Shown here piece by piece: positions 1 through 7,128 of a stretch of 15,519 nucleotides of DNA. The position numbers were made by a program, and so were the translations under genes. Positions within the stretch are counted from its first letter, which is position 1; each line of letters begins with the position of its first letter. The DNA comes from an uncultured Collinsella sp. Lineage in GTDB: Bacteria > Actinomycetota > Coriobacteriia > Coriobacteriales > Coriobacteriaceae. The stretch is from NCBI GenBank assembly GCA_902489955.1, contig CABUBY010000033.1:1-15519 (forward strand), in the 5' to 3' direction. Below the pieces are notes generated by a model that worked only from the letters and a program-made list of their open reading frames with translations, was not told the DNA's origin and ran no database searches.

Positions 1-1
1 C

Positions 2-2263
2 GCCCGCTCGCTCGAGGCGGGCGCCGCGCAGGCTGCCGCCGGCGCCGCCGTGCCCACCATCTCGCGCGGGCGCGTGACCTTTGTGGACGCTGCCCTGCCG
101 CAGGGCGTGGTGGTGCCCGATGCCAACCTGGCCGTGTTCTCGATCGCCGACCTCAACGCCCGCATGGATGCCAACCGCGCGCGCAGCCGCCGCAAGGTTG
201 ACATTACGCAGATCACCTTCCCGTTTAAGCCGGGCGACTACGTGGTGCACGCTACCCACGGCATCGCGCTCTTTAGCGAGATCGCGCGTCAGGAAGTGGG
301 CGGCAAGGAACGCGACTACTTTTTGCTGGAATATGCCGATGGCGACAAGCTCTACGTGCCGCTGGAGCAGGTTGACCGCATTACGCGCTACGTTGGTCCC
401 GACGGCGATAAACCGCGCTTGACCAGGCTCAACACCGCCGACTGGACGCGGGCCACCAACAAGGCGCGCAAGAATGCCAAAAAGCTGGCGTTTGACCTGG
501 TCGACCTCTATACGCGCCGCTCGTCGATTACCGGTATCGCCTGTCCGCCCGATACGCCTGAGCAGATCGAGATGGAGGAGAGCTTCCCCTACGACGAGAC
601 ACGCGACCAGCTGGAGGCTATCGCCGACATCAAGGCAGACATGGAGGCGCCCAAGCCCATGGACCGCCTGCTGTGCGGCGACGTGGGTTTCGGCAAGACC
701 GAGGTCGCCCTGCGCGCAGCCTTTAAGTGCGTGGACTCCGGCCGCCAGGTCATGGTGCTCTGCCCCACGACCATTCTGGCCCAACAGCACTACGAGACAT
801 TCTTTGAGCGTTTTGCCCCGTTTGGCTTGGAGGTCGAGGTACTCAGCCGCTTCCGCACGCCGGCGCAGCAAAAGCGCGCGCTCAAGGCGTTTGCCGAGGG
901 CACGATTGATGTGCTCATCGGCACGCACCGTCTGCTTTCGGCCGACGTGAACCCCAAGAACCTGGGTATGGTGATCATCGACGAAGAGCAGCGCTTTGGT
1001 GTGCAGCACAAGGAGCAGCTCAAAAACCTGCGCGAGCAAATCGACGTGCTCACGCTTTCGGCAACGCCTATTCCGCGAACCATGCAGATGGCCACGAGCG
1101 GCGTGCGCGACATGAGCCTGATCACCACGCCGCCGACTGGGCGTCGTCCCGTGATCGTGCACGTGGGGGAGTACGACCCCGACGTGGTGAGCGCGGCGAT
1201 TCGCCTGGAGGTGGGTCGCGGCGGTCAGGTGTATTACGTGTCCAACCGCGTCAAGACCATCGACGATGCCGTGGCGCGCGTGCACGAGGCCGCGCCCGAG
1301 GCGCGCGTGGGCGTGGCGCACGGCAAGATGAGCCCGCGCGAGGTCGAGGACGTGATGATCGAGTTCGCGACCAAGAAGATCGACGTACTCATCGCCACGA
1401 CCATCGTGGAGAGCGGCATCGACAACGCAACGGCCAACACGCTCATCATTGAGGACTCGCAGCGTCTGGGTCTGGCACAGCTCTACCAGCTTAAGGGCCG
1501 CGTGGGCCGCTCGGCCACGCAGGCATACGCGTACTTTATGTTCCCCGGCGAGCTGCCGCTCACCGAGGAGGCCACGGCACGCCTGACCGCGCTTTCCGAG
1601 TTCCAGGACCTGGGCAGCGGCATGCGCATCGCCATGCGCGACCTGGAGATCCGCGGCGCCGGTTCGCTTATGGGCGCCGAGCAGCACGGTAACCTGTCGA
1701 GCGTGGGCTTTGACCTGTTTACGCAGATGCTGGGACAGGCCGTGGCCGAGGCGCGCGGCGATGACGATGCCGGCGTGGGGGCGGCGAGCGTGGGTATTAA
1801 CCTGCCGGCCGACTACTTCTTGTCCGAGGAGTACCTGCCGGCGGTGGATCAGCGCGTGCTCGTGTACCGTAAGCTTGCAGCGGCCGAGGACCTGGAGAGC
1901 ATCGATGAGGTGCAGGAGGAGACCGAGGCTGCGCATGGCGAGCTGCCGCTGGCGGGACTCAACCTGTTCAATCGCGCACGAATCCGCATTCGCGGCGAGC
2001 GCCTGGGGCTCGAGAGCGTCACGCTCAGCGGCGGTCGCATCACGTTTTTGGGCGTCGACGTGCCCAAGAAGGTGGCCTTTGAGCTTAAGACCCGCTATGG
2101 CGCGGTGAACTTCCCCAAGAGCCGCAAGTTGTCGGTGCCCTACAAGGCGGGCGCCGGCGCGGGCAGCGGCCTGGGTCGCGGTCTCGACGCCAACGACGGC
2201 ACCGGCCCCGTGGCCGCGGCACTCATGCTGCTGCAGCAATTAGGCGCGAGCGACGATGACTAA
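2..2263 (+). CDS. mfd: Transcription-repair coupling factor Mfd (5' part outside window)
   Basis: Mfd is a cytoplasmic ATP-driven DNA translocase that pushes stalled RNA polymerase off DNA lesions and recruits UvrA for nucleotide excision repair. The reading frame is open from base 2, so the gene begins upstream; the GTG at 50 is internal. Visible in order: a CarD-like RNA-polymerase-interacting domain (about 218-395, FKPGDYVVHATHGIA then LYVPLEQVDRI), Walker A GDVGFGKT (677-700), a DEEQ helicase box (980-991), the SATPIPRTM motif, IVESGID and QLKGRVGRS (motifs V/VI), and the C-terminal TRCF domain around FLSEEYLPAVDQRVLVYRKL. Mfd proteins are usually about 1,150 residues, so the N-terminal UvrB-like part (roughly 400 residues) is missing only because of the window edge. 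A stem-loop follows the stop. Identification is secure. Confidence 0.97.
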   Translation, partial: ARSLEAGAAQAAAGAAVPTISRGRVTFVDAALPQGVVVPDANLAVFSIADLNARMDANRARSRRKVDITQITFPFKPGDYVVHATHGIALFSEIARQEVGGKERDYFLLEYADGDKLYVPLEQVDRITRYVGPDGDKPRLTRLNTADWTRATNKARKNAKKLAFDLVDLYTRRSSITGIACPPDTPEQIEMEESFPYDETRDQLEAIADIKADMEAPKPMDRLLCGDVGFGKTEVALRAAFKCVDSGRQVMVLCPTTILAQQHYETFFERFAPFGLEVEVLSRFRTPAQQKRALKAFAEGTIDVLIGTHRLLSADVNPKNLGMVIIDEEQRFGVQHKEQLKNLREQIDVLTLSATPIPRTMQMATSGVRDMSLITTPPTGRRPVIVHVGEYDPDVVSAAIRLEVGRGGQVYYVSNRVKTIDDAVARVHEAAPEARVGVAHGKMSPREVEDVMIEFATKKIDVLIATTIVESGIDNATANTLIIEDSQRLGLAQLYQLKGRVGRSATQAYAYFMFPGELPLTEEATARLTALSEFQDLGSGMRIAMRDLEIRGAGSLMGAEQHGNLSSVGFDLFTQMLGQAVAEARGDDDAGVGAASVGINLPADYFLSEEYLPAVDQRVLVYRKLAAAEDLESIDEVQEETEAAHGELPLAGLNLFNRARIRIRGERLGLESVTLSGGRITFLGVDVPKKVAFELKTRYGAVNFPKSRKLSVPYKAGAGAGSGLGRGLDANDGTGPVAAALMLLQQLGASDDD

Positions 2264-2275
2264 CAAGTAGGGGGC

Positions 2276-2325
2276 GTGGCGGGGCAGAGCTACCAGTTGT
2301 TCTTTGCCCCGCCACCTCGCAGGTT
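2276..2325 (+). terminator. Stem-loop after mfd, terminator-like
   Basis: GTGGCGGGGCA (2276-2286) and TGCCCCGCCAC (2315-2325) form a perfect 11-bp stem with a 28-nt loop, 12 bases after the mfd stop codon. There is no clear U tract after it, so it may be a leaky terminator or an RNA-stabilising hairpin between mfd and the phosphatase gene. Confidence 0.45.
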
Positions 2326-2351
2326 GATTCCAGCCCCATCGAAAGGAAAGC

Positions 2352-3215
2352 ATGTTCGGGTACATCTACAAGAAAGACGCCGCCGCTATCGCGGTTGTCC
2401 TGTGTCTTTGTCTGGGCGTGGGCAGTTTCTTCGATTATCAGATCTCGAGCGCGCTGTTCAACATCGGCAGCATGTACGGCCGCTTTATCGAGGCCGCTGG
2501 CGAGTTGCCGTTTGAGCTGACGGCGAGCATCGCGGGCGTTATGCTCGTGCGCGCGGTGCGTCCCGACTCCAGGGGCAGCAAATGGCTTGCCGCGCTCGGC
2601 ATCCTCGTCAACGTTGGCCTGACCGGCTACGAGATCGTTTCGTCCCTGAGGGTTGGCGGTAAACTCATTGCGGCTCAGTTGGTGCTGACGTTTGTGCTGG
2701 TCATCGCTGCCAACCTTATCGTCTATCGCCTCACGCGCACGACCGAGCCCGACGAGCTCACGCGCTGGGCGTTGATGGTGCTTGCCGTGTGGATCGCTCA
2801 GGCCATCATCCTCAACGTGATCGTCAAGCCACTGTGGTCGCGCCCGCGCATGCGCGTGATCGAGGTCACGCCGGGGCTCAATTTTCAGCCGTGGTGGGTG
2901 ATCGGCAATCCCGACAAGTGGACCTATATCGCCGCCGGCGTGATCAAGGACGGGTTCAAGTCGTTTGCGAGCGGACACACGGCGCATGCGGCGATCGGCC
3001 TTATGCTCGCCGGGCTTCCCACGGCAGCCTTTAAGGAAAAACCGTCGCGTCGCCGCGTGATTTTTTGGGCGGCGGCTGTGATCGCGGCGCTCGTCGCCTT
3101 TGGGCGCATCGTGATCGGTGCGCACTTTTTGAGTGACGTGAGCTGCGGTTTTGCCCTGGTACTGGCACTTGAGTGCCTTGCCGCGCGCATTGCCTATCCC
3201 AACGGCGTACAATAG
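2352..3215 (+). CDS. PAP2-family membrane phosphatase
   Basis: A 287-residue integral membrane protein of the type 2 phosphatidic acid phosphatase superfamily, which removes phosphate from lipid phosphates (phosphatidate, undecaprenyl diphosphate or related substrates) at the membrane. The three family signatures are present: K159...R164-P165 (KPLWSRPR), SGHT with S207 and H209, and R252-x5-H258-x3-D262 (RIVIGAHFLSD); the histidines are the expected nucleophile and acid/base residues. Hydrophobic segments lie near 10-28, 55-68, 80-95, 106-125, 138-158, 211-224 and 236-256. The ATG at 2352 follows GAAAGGAAA at good spacing. The gene lies 88 bases after mfd in the same direction, but a stem-loop intervenes. 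The exact lipid substrate cannot be read from the sequence. Confidence 0.85.
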   Translation: MFGYIYKKDAAAIAVVLCLCLGVGSFFDYQISSALFNIGSMYGRFIEAAGELPFELTASIAGVMLVRAVRPDSRGSKWLAALGILVNVGLTGYEIVSSLRVGGKLIAAQLVLTFVLVIAANLIVYRLTRTTEPDELTRWALMVLAVWIAQAIILNVIVKPLWSRPRMRVIEVTPGLNFQPWWVIGNPDKWTYIAAGVIKDGFKSFASGHTAHAAIGLMLAGLPTAAFKEKPSRRRVIFWAAAVIAALVAFGRIVIGAHFLSDVSCGFALVLALECLAARIAYPNGVQ

Positions 3216-3260
3216 CTCCGTTTGAATCATCTGGCCGATACCCGGTAAGAGAGGATTGCC

Positions 3261-4286
3261 ATGCTCGCGTTTAACAACGATTATTCCCACGGCGCACATC
3301 CGGCAGTGCTGCAGGCGCTCGTCGACACCAATATGGAGCCGCAGCCCGGCTACGGTACCGATGCGCACACCGAGCGTGCCAAGCAGCTTATCCGTGAGGC
3401 CTGTCAGGCCCCCGATGCCGACGTGTTTTTTCTGGTGGGCGGCACGCAGGCCAACGCGACGGTGATCGACATGCTGCTTGCGCCCTACGAGGGCGTCGTT
3501 GCTGCCGAGACTGGCCACGTCGCCTGCCACGAGGCGGGCGCCATCGAGTTTGGCGGCCACAAGGTGCTTACCATCCCCGGCTACGAGGGCAAGATGCACG
3601 CCGAGGACCTCGAGAACTATATCCAGGTGTTCTACGAAAACGAGAGCTACGAGCATACGGTGTTCCCGGGCGCCGTGTACGTGAGCCTATCGACCGAGTA
3701 CGGCACGCTGTACTCCAAGGCCGAGCTCGCGGCGATTCACGCGGTGTGCCAGAAGCGCGAGATTCCGCTGTTTGTGGACGGTGCTCGCCTGGCCTATGCG
3801 CTGGCGGCCGATGAGTGCGACATTACCCTGCCCGAGCTGGCGCAGCTGTGCGACGTGTTCTACATCGGCGGCACCAAGTGCGGCGCGCTCTGCGGCGAGG
3901 CTGTGGTGTTCTGCGGCATGCACGCTCCGGCGCATCCCATTCCGCGTATTAAGCAGCACGGTGCGTTGCTGGCCAAGGGCCGCCTGACGGGCGTGCAGTT
4001 TGAGGCGCTCTTTACCGACGGCCTGTATTTTGAGATTGGTCGCCAGGCGATCGAAACCGCGCAGGCGCTTCGTCGCGTGCTGCACGAGCGCGGTTACCGG
4101 TTCTTCTTGGAGACGCCCACAAACCAGCAGTTTGTGATTCTGCCCAACGAGGACATGGCCCGCATTCGCGAGCATGCCTCGATTGAGTACTGGGAAAAGT
4201 ACGACGAGACCCACACCGTGGTGCGCTTTTGCACTAGCTGGGCCACGACGCAGGAGGACATCGACGCGCTGGCGGCTGTCCTGTAG
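3261..4286 (+). CDS. Low-specificity threonine aldolase-like PLP enzyme
   Basis: A 341-residue fold-type I PLP enzyme resembling the beta-eliminating lyase/threonine aldolase family, which cleaves L-threonine or L-allo-threonine to glycine and acetaldehyde. The start NNDYSHGAHPAVLQAL is a shortened version of the family opening FRSDTV..PT..M. GGTQAN (60-65) is the phosphate-binding loop, H86 sits where the PLP-stacking histidine is expected, D173 in VDGARL would contact the pyridine nitrogen, and K206 in YIGGTKCGAL would be the Schiff-base lysine. The ATG at 3261 is preceded by GAGAGGA. A strong hairpin follows the stop. Substrate preference is not certain: some family members act on other beta-hydroxy amino acids. 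Confidence 0.88.
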   Translation: MLAFNNDYSHGAHPAVLQALVDTNMEPQPGYGTDAHTERAKQLIREACQAPDADVFFLVGGTQANATVIDMLLAPYEGVVAAETGHVACHEAGAIEFGGHKVLTIPGYEGKMHAEDLENYIQVFYENESYEHTVFPGAVYVSLSTEYGTLYSKAELAAIHAVCQKREIPLFVDGARLAYALAADECDITLPELAQLCDVFYIGGTKCGALCGEAVVFCGMHAPAHPIPRIKQHGALLAKGRLTGVQFEALFTDGLYFEIGRQAIETAQALRRVLHERGYRFFLETPTNQQFVILPNEDMARIREHASIEYWEKYDETHTVVRFCTSWATTQEDIDALAAVL

Positions 4287-4304
4287 CCTGATGTAATGAC
4301 AAGG

Positions 4305-4346
4305 GGCCGCCCTGCGCCTGAGCTTGGCGCAGGGCGGCCTTTGCTT
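4305..4346 (+). terminator. Rho-independent terminator after the threonine aldolase-like gene
   Basis: A perfect 14-bp GC-rich stem (4305-4318 pairing with 4326-4339, loop TGAGCTT) is followed by TTTGCTTTT. It lies 18 bases after the stop codon and separates this gene from the acetyltransferase. Confidence 0.88.
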
Positions 4347-4364
4347 TTGGGGGAGAAGGGTTGT

Positions 4365-4955
4365 ATGACCGAGATGTCCGAGCCGACGATTCGCCTGGCG
4401 ACGCCCGATGACGCGTCGGCGTTGCTTGCCATCTATGAGCCGTATGTGCGCCAGACGGCGATTACCTGCGAATATGAGGTGCCGAGCGTTGAGGAGTTCG
4501 CCGGGCGCATCGAGCGTACGCTCAGGCGCTATCCGTATTTGGTGATGGAGTTGGACGGACGTCCGGTGGGCTATGCCTATGCGAGCCCGCTTAACAGCCG
4601 CGAGGCATACGACTGGTCGGTCGAGACGTCGATCTACCTGGCGCGTGATGTGCGCCACGGCGGGCTGGGCCGCAAACTACATGACGCGCTCAAGCAGTGC
4701 CTGATCGCGATGGGCATCACCAACATGTGTGCCCTCATCGCCGTCCCGCACGACAAGGACGACGAGTACCTGACGCACAACAGCCAGGACTTCCATGCCC
4801 ATATGGGGTATCGCCTGGTGGGTGCCTTTGACCGCTGCGCCCAAAAGTTCGGCCGCTGGTACGACATGTGCTGGATGGAGTTGGTCCTAGCCGAGCGCGT
4901 CCCCAACCAACCCAAACCAACCTGGTTCCCCGACCTCCCCAAACCTACCATTTAG
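4365..4955 (+). CDS. GNAT acetyltransferase, phosphinothricin acetyltransferase-like
   Basis: A 196-residue cytosolic N-acetyltransferase related to the Pat/Bar (COG1247) branch of the GNAT fold, which transfers acetyl from acetyl-CoA to amino groups of phosphinothricin-like amino acids, methionine derivatives or unknown amines. Support: the opening TIRLATPDDASALLAIYEPYV, the Pat-typical SREAYDWSVETSIYL (78-92), the acetyl-CoA pyrophosphate loop RHGGLG (97-102), and the C-terminal HMGYRLVGAFDR...FGRWYDMCWMEL. The ATG at 4365 follows GGAGAAGG by 5 bases; an upstream in-frame ATG at 4296 would place the preceding terminator inside the coding region and is rejected. The last ~20 residues are a Pro/Asn-rich tail whose final codons and stop lie inside a dispersed hairpin repeat, so the C-terminus may have been reshaped by that repeat. 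Confidence 0.85.
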   Translation: MTEMSEPTIRLATPDDASALLAIYEPYVRQTAITCEYEVPSVEEFAGRIERTLRRYPYLVMELDGRPVGYAYASPLNSREAYDWSVETSIYLARDVRHGGLGRKLHDALKQCLIAMGITNMCALIAVPHDKDDEYLTHNSQDFHAHMGYRLVGAFDRCAQKFGRWYDMCWMELVLAERVPNQPKPTWFPDLPKPTI

Positions 4956-4977
4956 GGACAGGTTTATTTTGGCAGGT
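4943..4977 (-). repeat. Dispersed hairpin repeat, copy A
   Basis: ACCTACCA (4943-4950) and TGGCAGGT (4970-4977) form an 8-bp stem with one A/C mismatch around a loop holding GGGACAGGTTTATTTT. Its reverse complement matches copy B (12266-12300) at about 30 of 35 positions and copy C (14399-14433) less closely. It sits between two convergent genes, contains the end of the acetyltransferase and touches the stop codon of the GntR gene, so it could act as a two-way transcription end. It resembles REP-type elements; no transposase is present. Confidence 0.7.
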
Positions 4978-5699
4978 TAGCCGATTGGCTCGGTGTATTT
5001 GGCGCGGTCGGTGCGTTGGATGCGCTTAGAGACATGGAGCGGTCGGCCGTCGGTGTCGTAGACGTAGTCGGTGATCAGGATCAGCGCCTGCCCGCGCTCG
5101 ACGTTGAGCAAAAACGCCTCGTTTTGCGAGGCATAGCACACCTCAAAGGTCTTATGTCCCTGTGCTGGCGCGCGATGGAATTCTTGGCGCAGCGTCGCGT
5201 AGAGCGAACCGTTGATATCGCGATCGATGAGCGTCTCGAAGCTTGGCGGCAGGTAGGTGGTCTCCAGGCACAGCGGCACGTCGTCCAGGTAGCGCAGGCG
5301 GACAAGTTTGACGAGCTTGCTGCCCACGGCGGCGTCAAAGAACTTAGCTATGCTGCCGGCCGCCTTGGCAAAGCCCGAGTCCACGGTGCGCGTGGTGGGC
5401 TTCATGCCCTGACCTTCGACCTGCTTGGTATAGCTCGAAAACACTAGGTTGTTCTCGTGGAGCGCGGGCGTGTCGGCCACAAAGGCGCCACGCCCGCGCT
5501 CGGTGCGCACCAGGCCCTCATCAACGAGAACCTTAAGGGCGTGGCGCACGGTGCTGCGCGACAGCCCCGATTCGTCCATGAGCTCCATCTCGGACGGCAG
5601 CTTGTCTCCGCGTGCGTAGATACCGGCGGCGATGCGGTCACGCAACATGCCCGCCAAGCGCTCGTATTGGCTCAGTTTCTTTTTAGACGAAGCGTTCAT
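4977..5699 (-). CDS. GntR-family regulator, HutC subfamily (UTRA domain)
   Basis: A 240-residue DNA-binding repressor of the GntR/HutC type. The N-terminal winged helix-turn-helix spans about residues 12-74 (YERLAGMLRDRI, LPSEMELMDESGLSRSTVRHAL, GLVRTERGRGAFV). The ligand-binding UTRA domain follows, about 95-236, with the usual LxRLRYLDDVPLCLETTYLPP segment. UTRA domains commonly bind phosphorylated sugars or amino-sugar derivatives. The gene is divergent from the first SIS deglycase gene across a 205-base AT-rich space with repeated operator-like motifs, so it probably controls that gene and itself, with the imported 6-phospho glycated amino acid or a similar phosphosugar as inducer (inference). 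The stop codon abuts hairpin repeat copy A, shared with the convergent acetyltransferase gene. Confidence 0.9.
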   Translation of the reverse strand: MNASSKKKLSQYERLAGMLRDRIAAGIYARGDKLPSEMELMDESGLSRSTVRHALKVLVDEGLVRTERGRGAFVADTPALHENNLVFSSYTKQVEGQGMKPTTRTVDSGFAKAAGSIAKFFDAAVGSKLVKLVRLRYLDDVPLCLETTYLPPSFETLIDRDINGSLYATLRQEFHRAPAQGHKTFEVCYASQNEAFLLNVERGQALILITDYVYDTDGRPLHVSKRIQRTDRAKYTEPIG

Positions 5700-5904
5700 G
5701 TGATCAACCTGTATCTAACTTGTATACCTATCTAAGCAAGCATGTATTCAATACAACAACAAAACCGCTGGTATCGAGCTACCGAAAACCTTACCAGCAA
5801 AATTTCTAAGACAAATATAGCATACAACTAGTCGACATAACCAAAACATGTATGTAACTTGTATGCCATCGAGAGCATCAAACGAGAAGAAAGGCTGATG
5901 CACG
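5700..5904. promoter_or_regulatory. Divergent regulatory region with repeated operator motifs
   Basis: This AT-rich space contains two near-identical 19-bp direct repeats: TGTATCTAACTTGTATACC (5710-5728) and TGTATGTAACTTGTATGCC (5849-5867), 17 of 19 identical, one close to each divergent gene. Between them lie a perfect palindrome TGTATT-C-AATACA (5743-5755) and a 7-bp inverted repeat GCTGGTA/TACCAGC (5767-5773, 5792-5798). A plausible promoter for the SIS gene is TCGACA (5832-5837), a 17-base spacer and TAACTT (5855-5860), which would place the second repeat over the -10 region, as for a repressor site. The likely binder is the adjacent GntR protein. Confidence 0.65.
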
Positions 5905-6897
5905 ATGACTACTCAGGAACAGGTTAAGGACGTCGTCTCCCAGGTTTTGGCTGACAAGGCAGACAAGGGCGGCATCAAGCGCGTCGTGTGGATTGGCGCC
6001 GGCGGATCCAACGGCGGCAACTATCCTGCCCAGTACTTTATGGAGCACGAGGCCACGCAGGTCGTGAGCTCCAGCTACACCAGCAACGAGTTCGTGCACG
6101 CCACCCCGGCCTACGTCAACGAGAACACCCTGGCCGTCGTCGTGTCCATGCGCGGCACCAAGGAGACCATCGTTGCCGCCCAGGTCGCCAAGGACCACGG
6201 CGCCAGCACCATCGCCATCTATGTTGACGAGTCCGGCCTCACCGAGGTCTGCGACTACAAGATTCAGTACGACAGCCTGGCCGTCGACGAGTCCTGCATG
6301 GGCCGCACCAACTCCGCCGTCGTGACCATGATCGCCATGGAGCTTACGCAGCAGACCGAGGGCTATGCCGAGTACGAGACCGCTATGGCCGCCTTCGACT
6401 TGGTCGACCCCATCTATCGCAAGGCCGTCGAGTATACCCGTCCGCTCGCTGCCAAGTGGGCCGAGCAGAACGCCGACAAGCCCTGCATCAACGTCATGGC
6501 CCAGGGCCCGCTCTTTGGTGCCGCCTACGTCTTTAGCATCTGCAACGTGCAGGAGATGCTGCAGATCGACTCCTGCACCATCAACACCTGCGACTTCTTC
6601 CACGGCCCCTTCGAGATCCTGGACAAGCGCACCTCGCTGTTCCAGCTCATCAGCGTCGGCCGCAGCCGCTGCAACGACGAGCGCGGCATCCGCTTCGTCA
6701 ACCAGTACGGTGGCGAGCGCGTCTATCAGCTCGACGCCAAGGAGCTCGGCCTCAACGACATCAAGGACAGCGTGAGCGAGTACTTCAACCACCTGATCTT
6801 TGCCCCGATCCTCAACAACGTGTATATGCGCGCGCTCTCCGCCGTCACCCACAAGGACTACATGACGCGCCGCTACATGTGGAAGCTCGACTACTAG
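5905..6897 (+). CDS. SIS-domain phosphosugar deglycase 1 (FraB/GfrF-like)
   Basis: A 330-residue double-SIS protein resembling the deglycases of glycated amino acid catabolism (FraB, GfrE/GfrF, FrlB), which split a 6-phosphorylated fructosyl- or glucosyl-amino acid into a hexose 6-phosphate and the free amino acid in the cytoplasm. Family features: KGGIKRVVWIGAGGS (21-35), the second SIS half beginning near 190, and the ending TRRYMWKLDY. E217 (VQEMLQID) and H233 (FFHGPFEI) are 16 residues apart, matching the E214/H230 catalytic pair I recall for FraB. D230 occurs where the second copy has E228, which may mark a different substrate. GAAAGG lies 10 bases before the ATG. An out-of-frame ATG at 5898 would give only a 9-codon ORF. 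Codons are strongly C-ending, suggesting high expression. It is 36% or so alike by eye to the second copy; the exact figure was not computed. Confidence 0.82.
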   Translation: MTTQEQVKDVVSQVLADKADKGGIKRVVWIGAGGSNGGNYPAQYFMEHEATQVVSSSYTSNEFVHATPAYVNENTLAVVVSMRGTKETIVAAQVAKDHGASTIAIYVDESGLTEVCDYKIQYDSLAVDESCMGRTNSAVVTMIAMELTQQTEGYAEYETAMAAFDLVDPIYRKAVEYTRPLAAKWAEQNADKPCINVMAQGPLFGAAYVFSICNVQEMLQIDSCTINTCDFFHGPFEILDKRTSLFQLISVGRSRCNDERGIRFVNQYGGERVYQLDAKELGLNDIKDSVSEYFNHLIFAPILNNVYMRALSAVTHKDYMTRRYMWKLDY

Positions 6898-6923
6898 GGG
6901 ATAGAGCGGCCTAACAGCTCGAT

Positions 6924-7020
6924 GTCCTCATAAGTTGCGGTGGAATAGTTCCTGTTTGGGGGCTTGAAGCCTCTATTTGGGAACTAGTCCACCGCAACCG
7001 CCAAGTAATCCGCTGAGGAC
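6924..7020. repeat. Long nested palindrome between deglycase 1 and the EamA gene
   Basis: Three nested stems share one axis. The outer stem is GTCCTCA (6924-6930) with TGAGGAC (7014-7020). The middle stem is GTTGCGGTGGA (6934-6944) with TCCACCGCAAC (6988-6998), continued after one mismatch by TAGTTCC with GGAACTA (6946-6952, 6980-6986). The apex holds GGCTT-G-AAGCC. There is no U tract, so it is not a classical terminator. A partial match, TTGCGGTGGACT, recurs at 12983-12994, which suggests a dispersed element. It could stabilise the upstream transcript or be a MITE/REP-type insertion. Confidence 0.7.
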
Positions 7021-7067
7021 GGAGGAAAACGGATCACTTTCCCGCTCGCCGATTTGTGTCTTGAAAA

Positions 7068-7088
7068 ATGTATATAACGACTATAACG
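7068..7088 (+). promoter_or_regulatory. Operator-like motif upstream of the EamA transporter gene
   Basis: ATGTATATAACGA (7068-7080) matches the consensus AYGTATAWRACGW, also found at 8349-8361 and, in reverse, at 14475-14487. It runs into CTATAACG (7081-7088). The block TATAACGACTATAACG (7073-7088) matches 14 of 16 bases with 8362-8377 upstream of the PTS operon. TTGAAA (7061-7066) and TATAAC (7082-7087) may be promoter elements, though the 15-base spacer is short. Confidence 0.6.
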
Positions 7089-7128
7089 TAGTGTGAAACA
7101 TATTGGAAACAATACCGAGGAGGCTGCG

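Noticed and set aside
2223..3656. 477-codon open frame on the minus strand
   Set aside because: It lies opposite the PAP2 and aldolase genes, has no recognisable domain or ribosome binding site, and is a by-product of GC-rich codon structure.
4296..4364. Upstream ATG start for the acetyltransferase
   Set aside because: It would translate through a strong terminator hairpin; ATG at 4365 has a good ribosome binding site.
5878..6852. 324-codon minus-strand frame opposite deglycase 1
   Set aside because: Low-complexity Val/Asp/Gly-rich product, no start signal; a shadow of the SIS gene.
7093..7128. Upstream GTG start for the EamA transporter
   Set aside because: No ribosome binding site and it abuts the operator; TTG at 7129 has CGAGGAGG at ideal distance.
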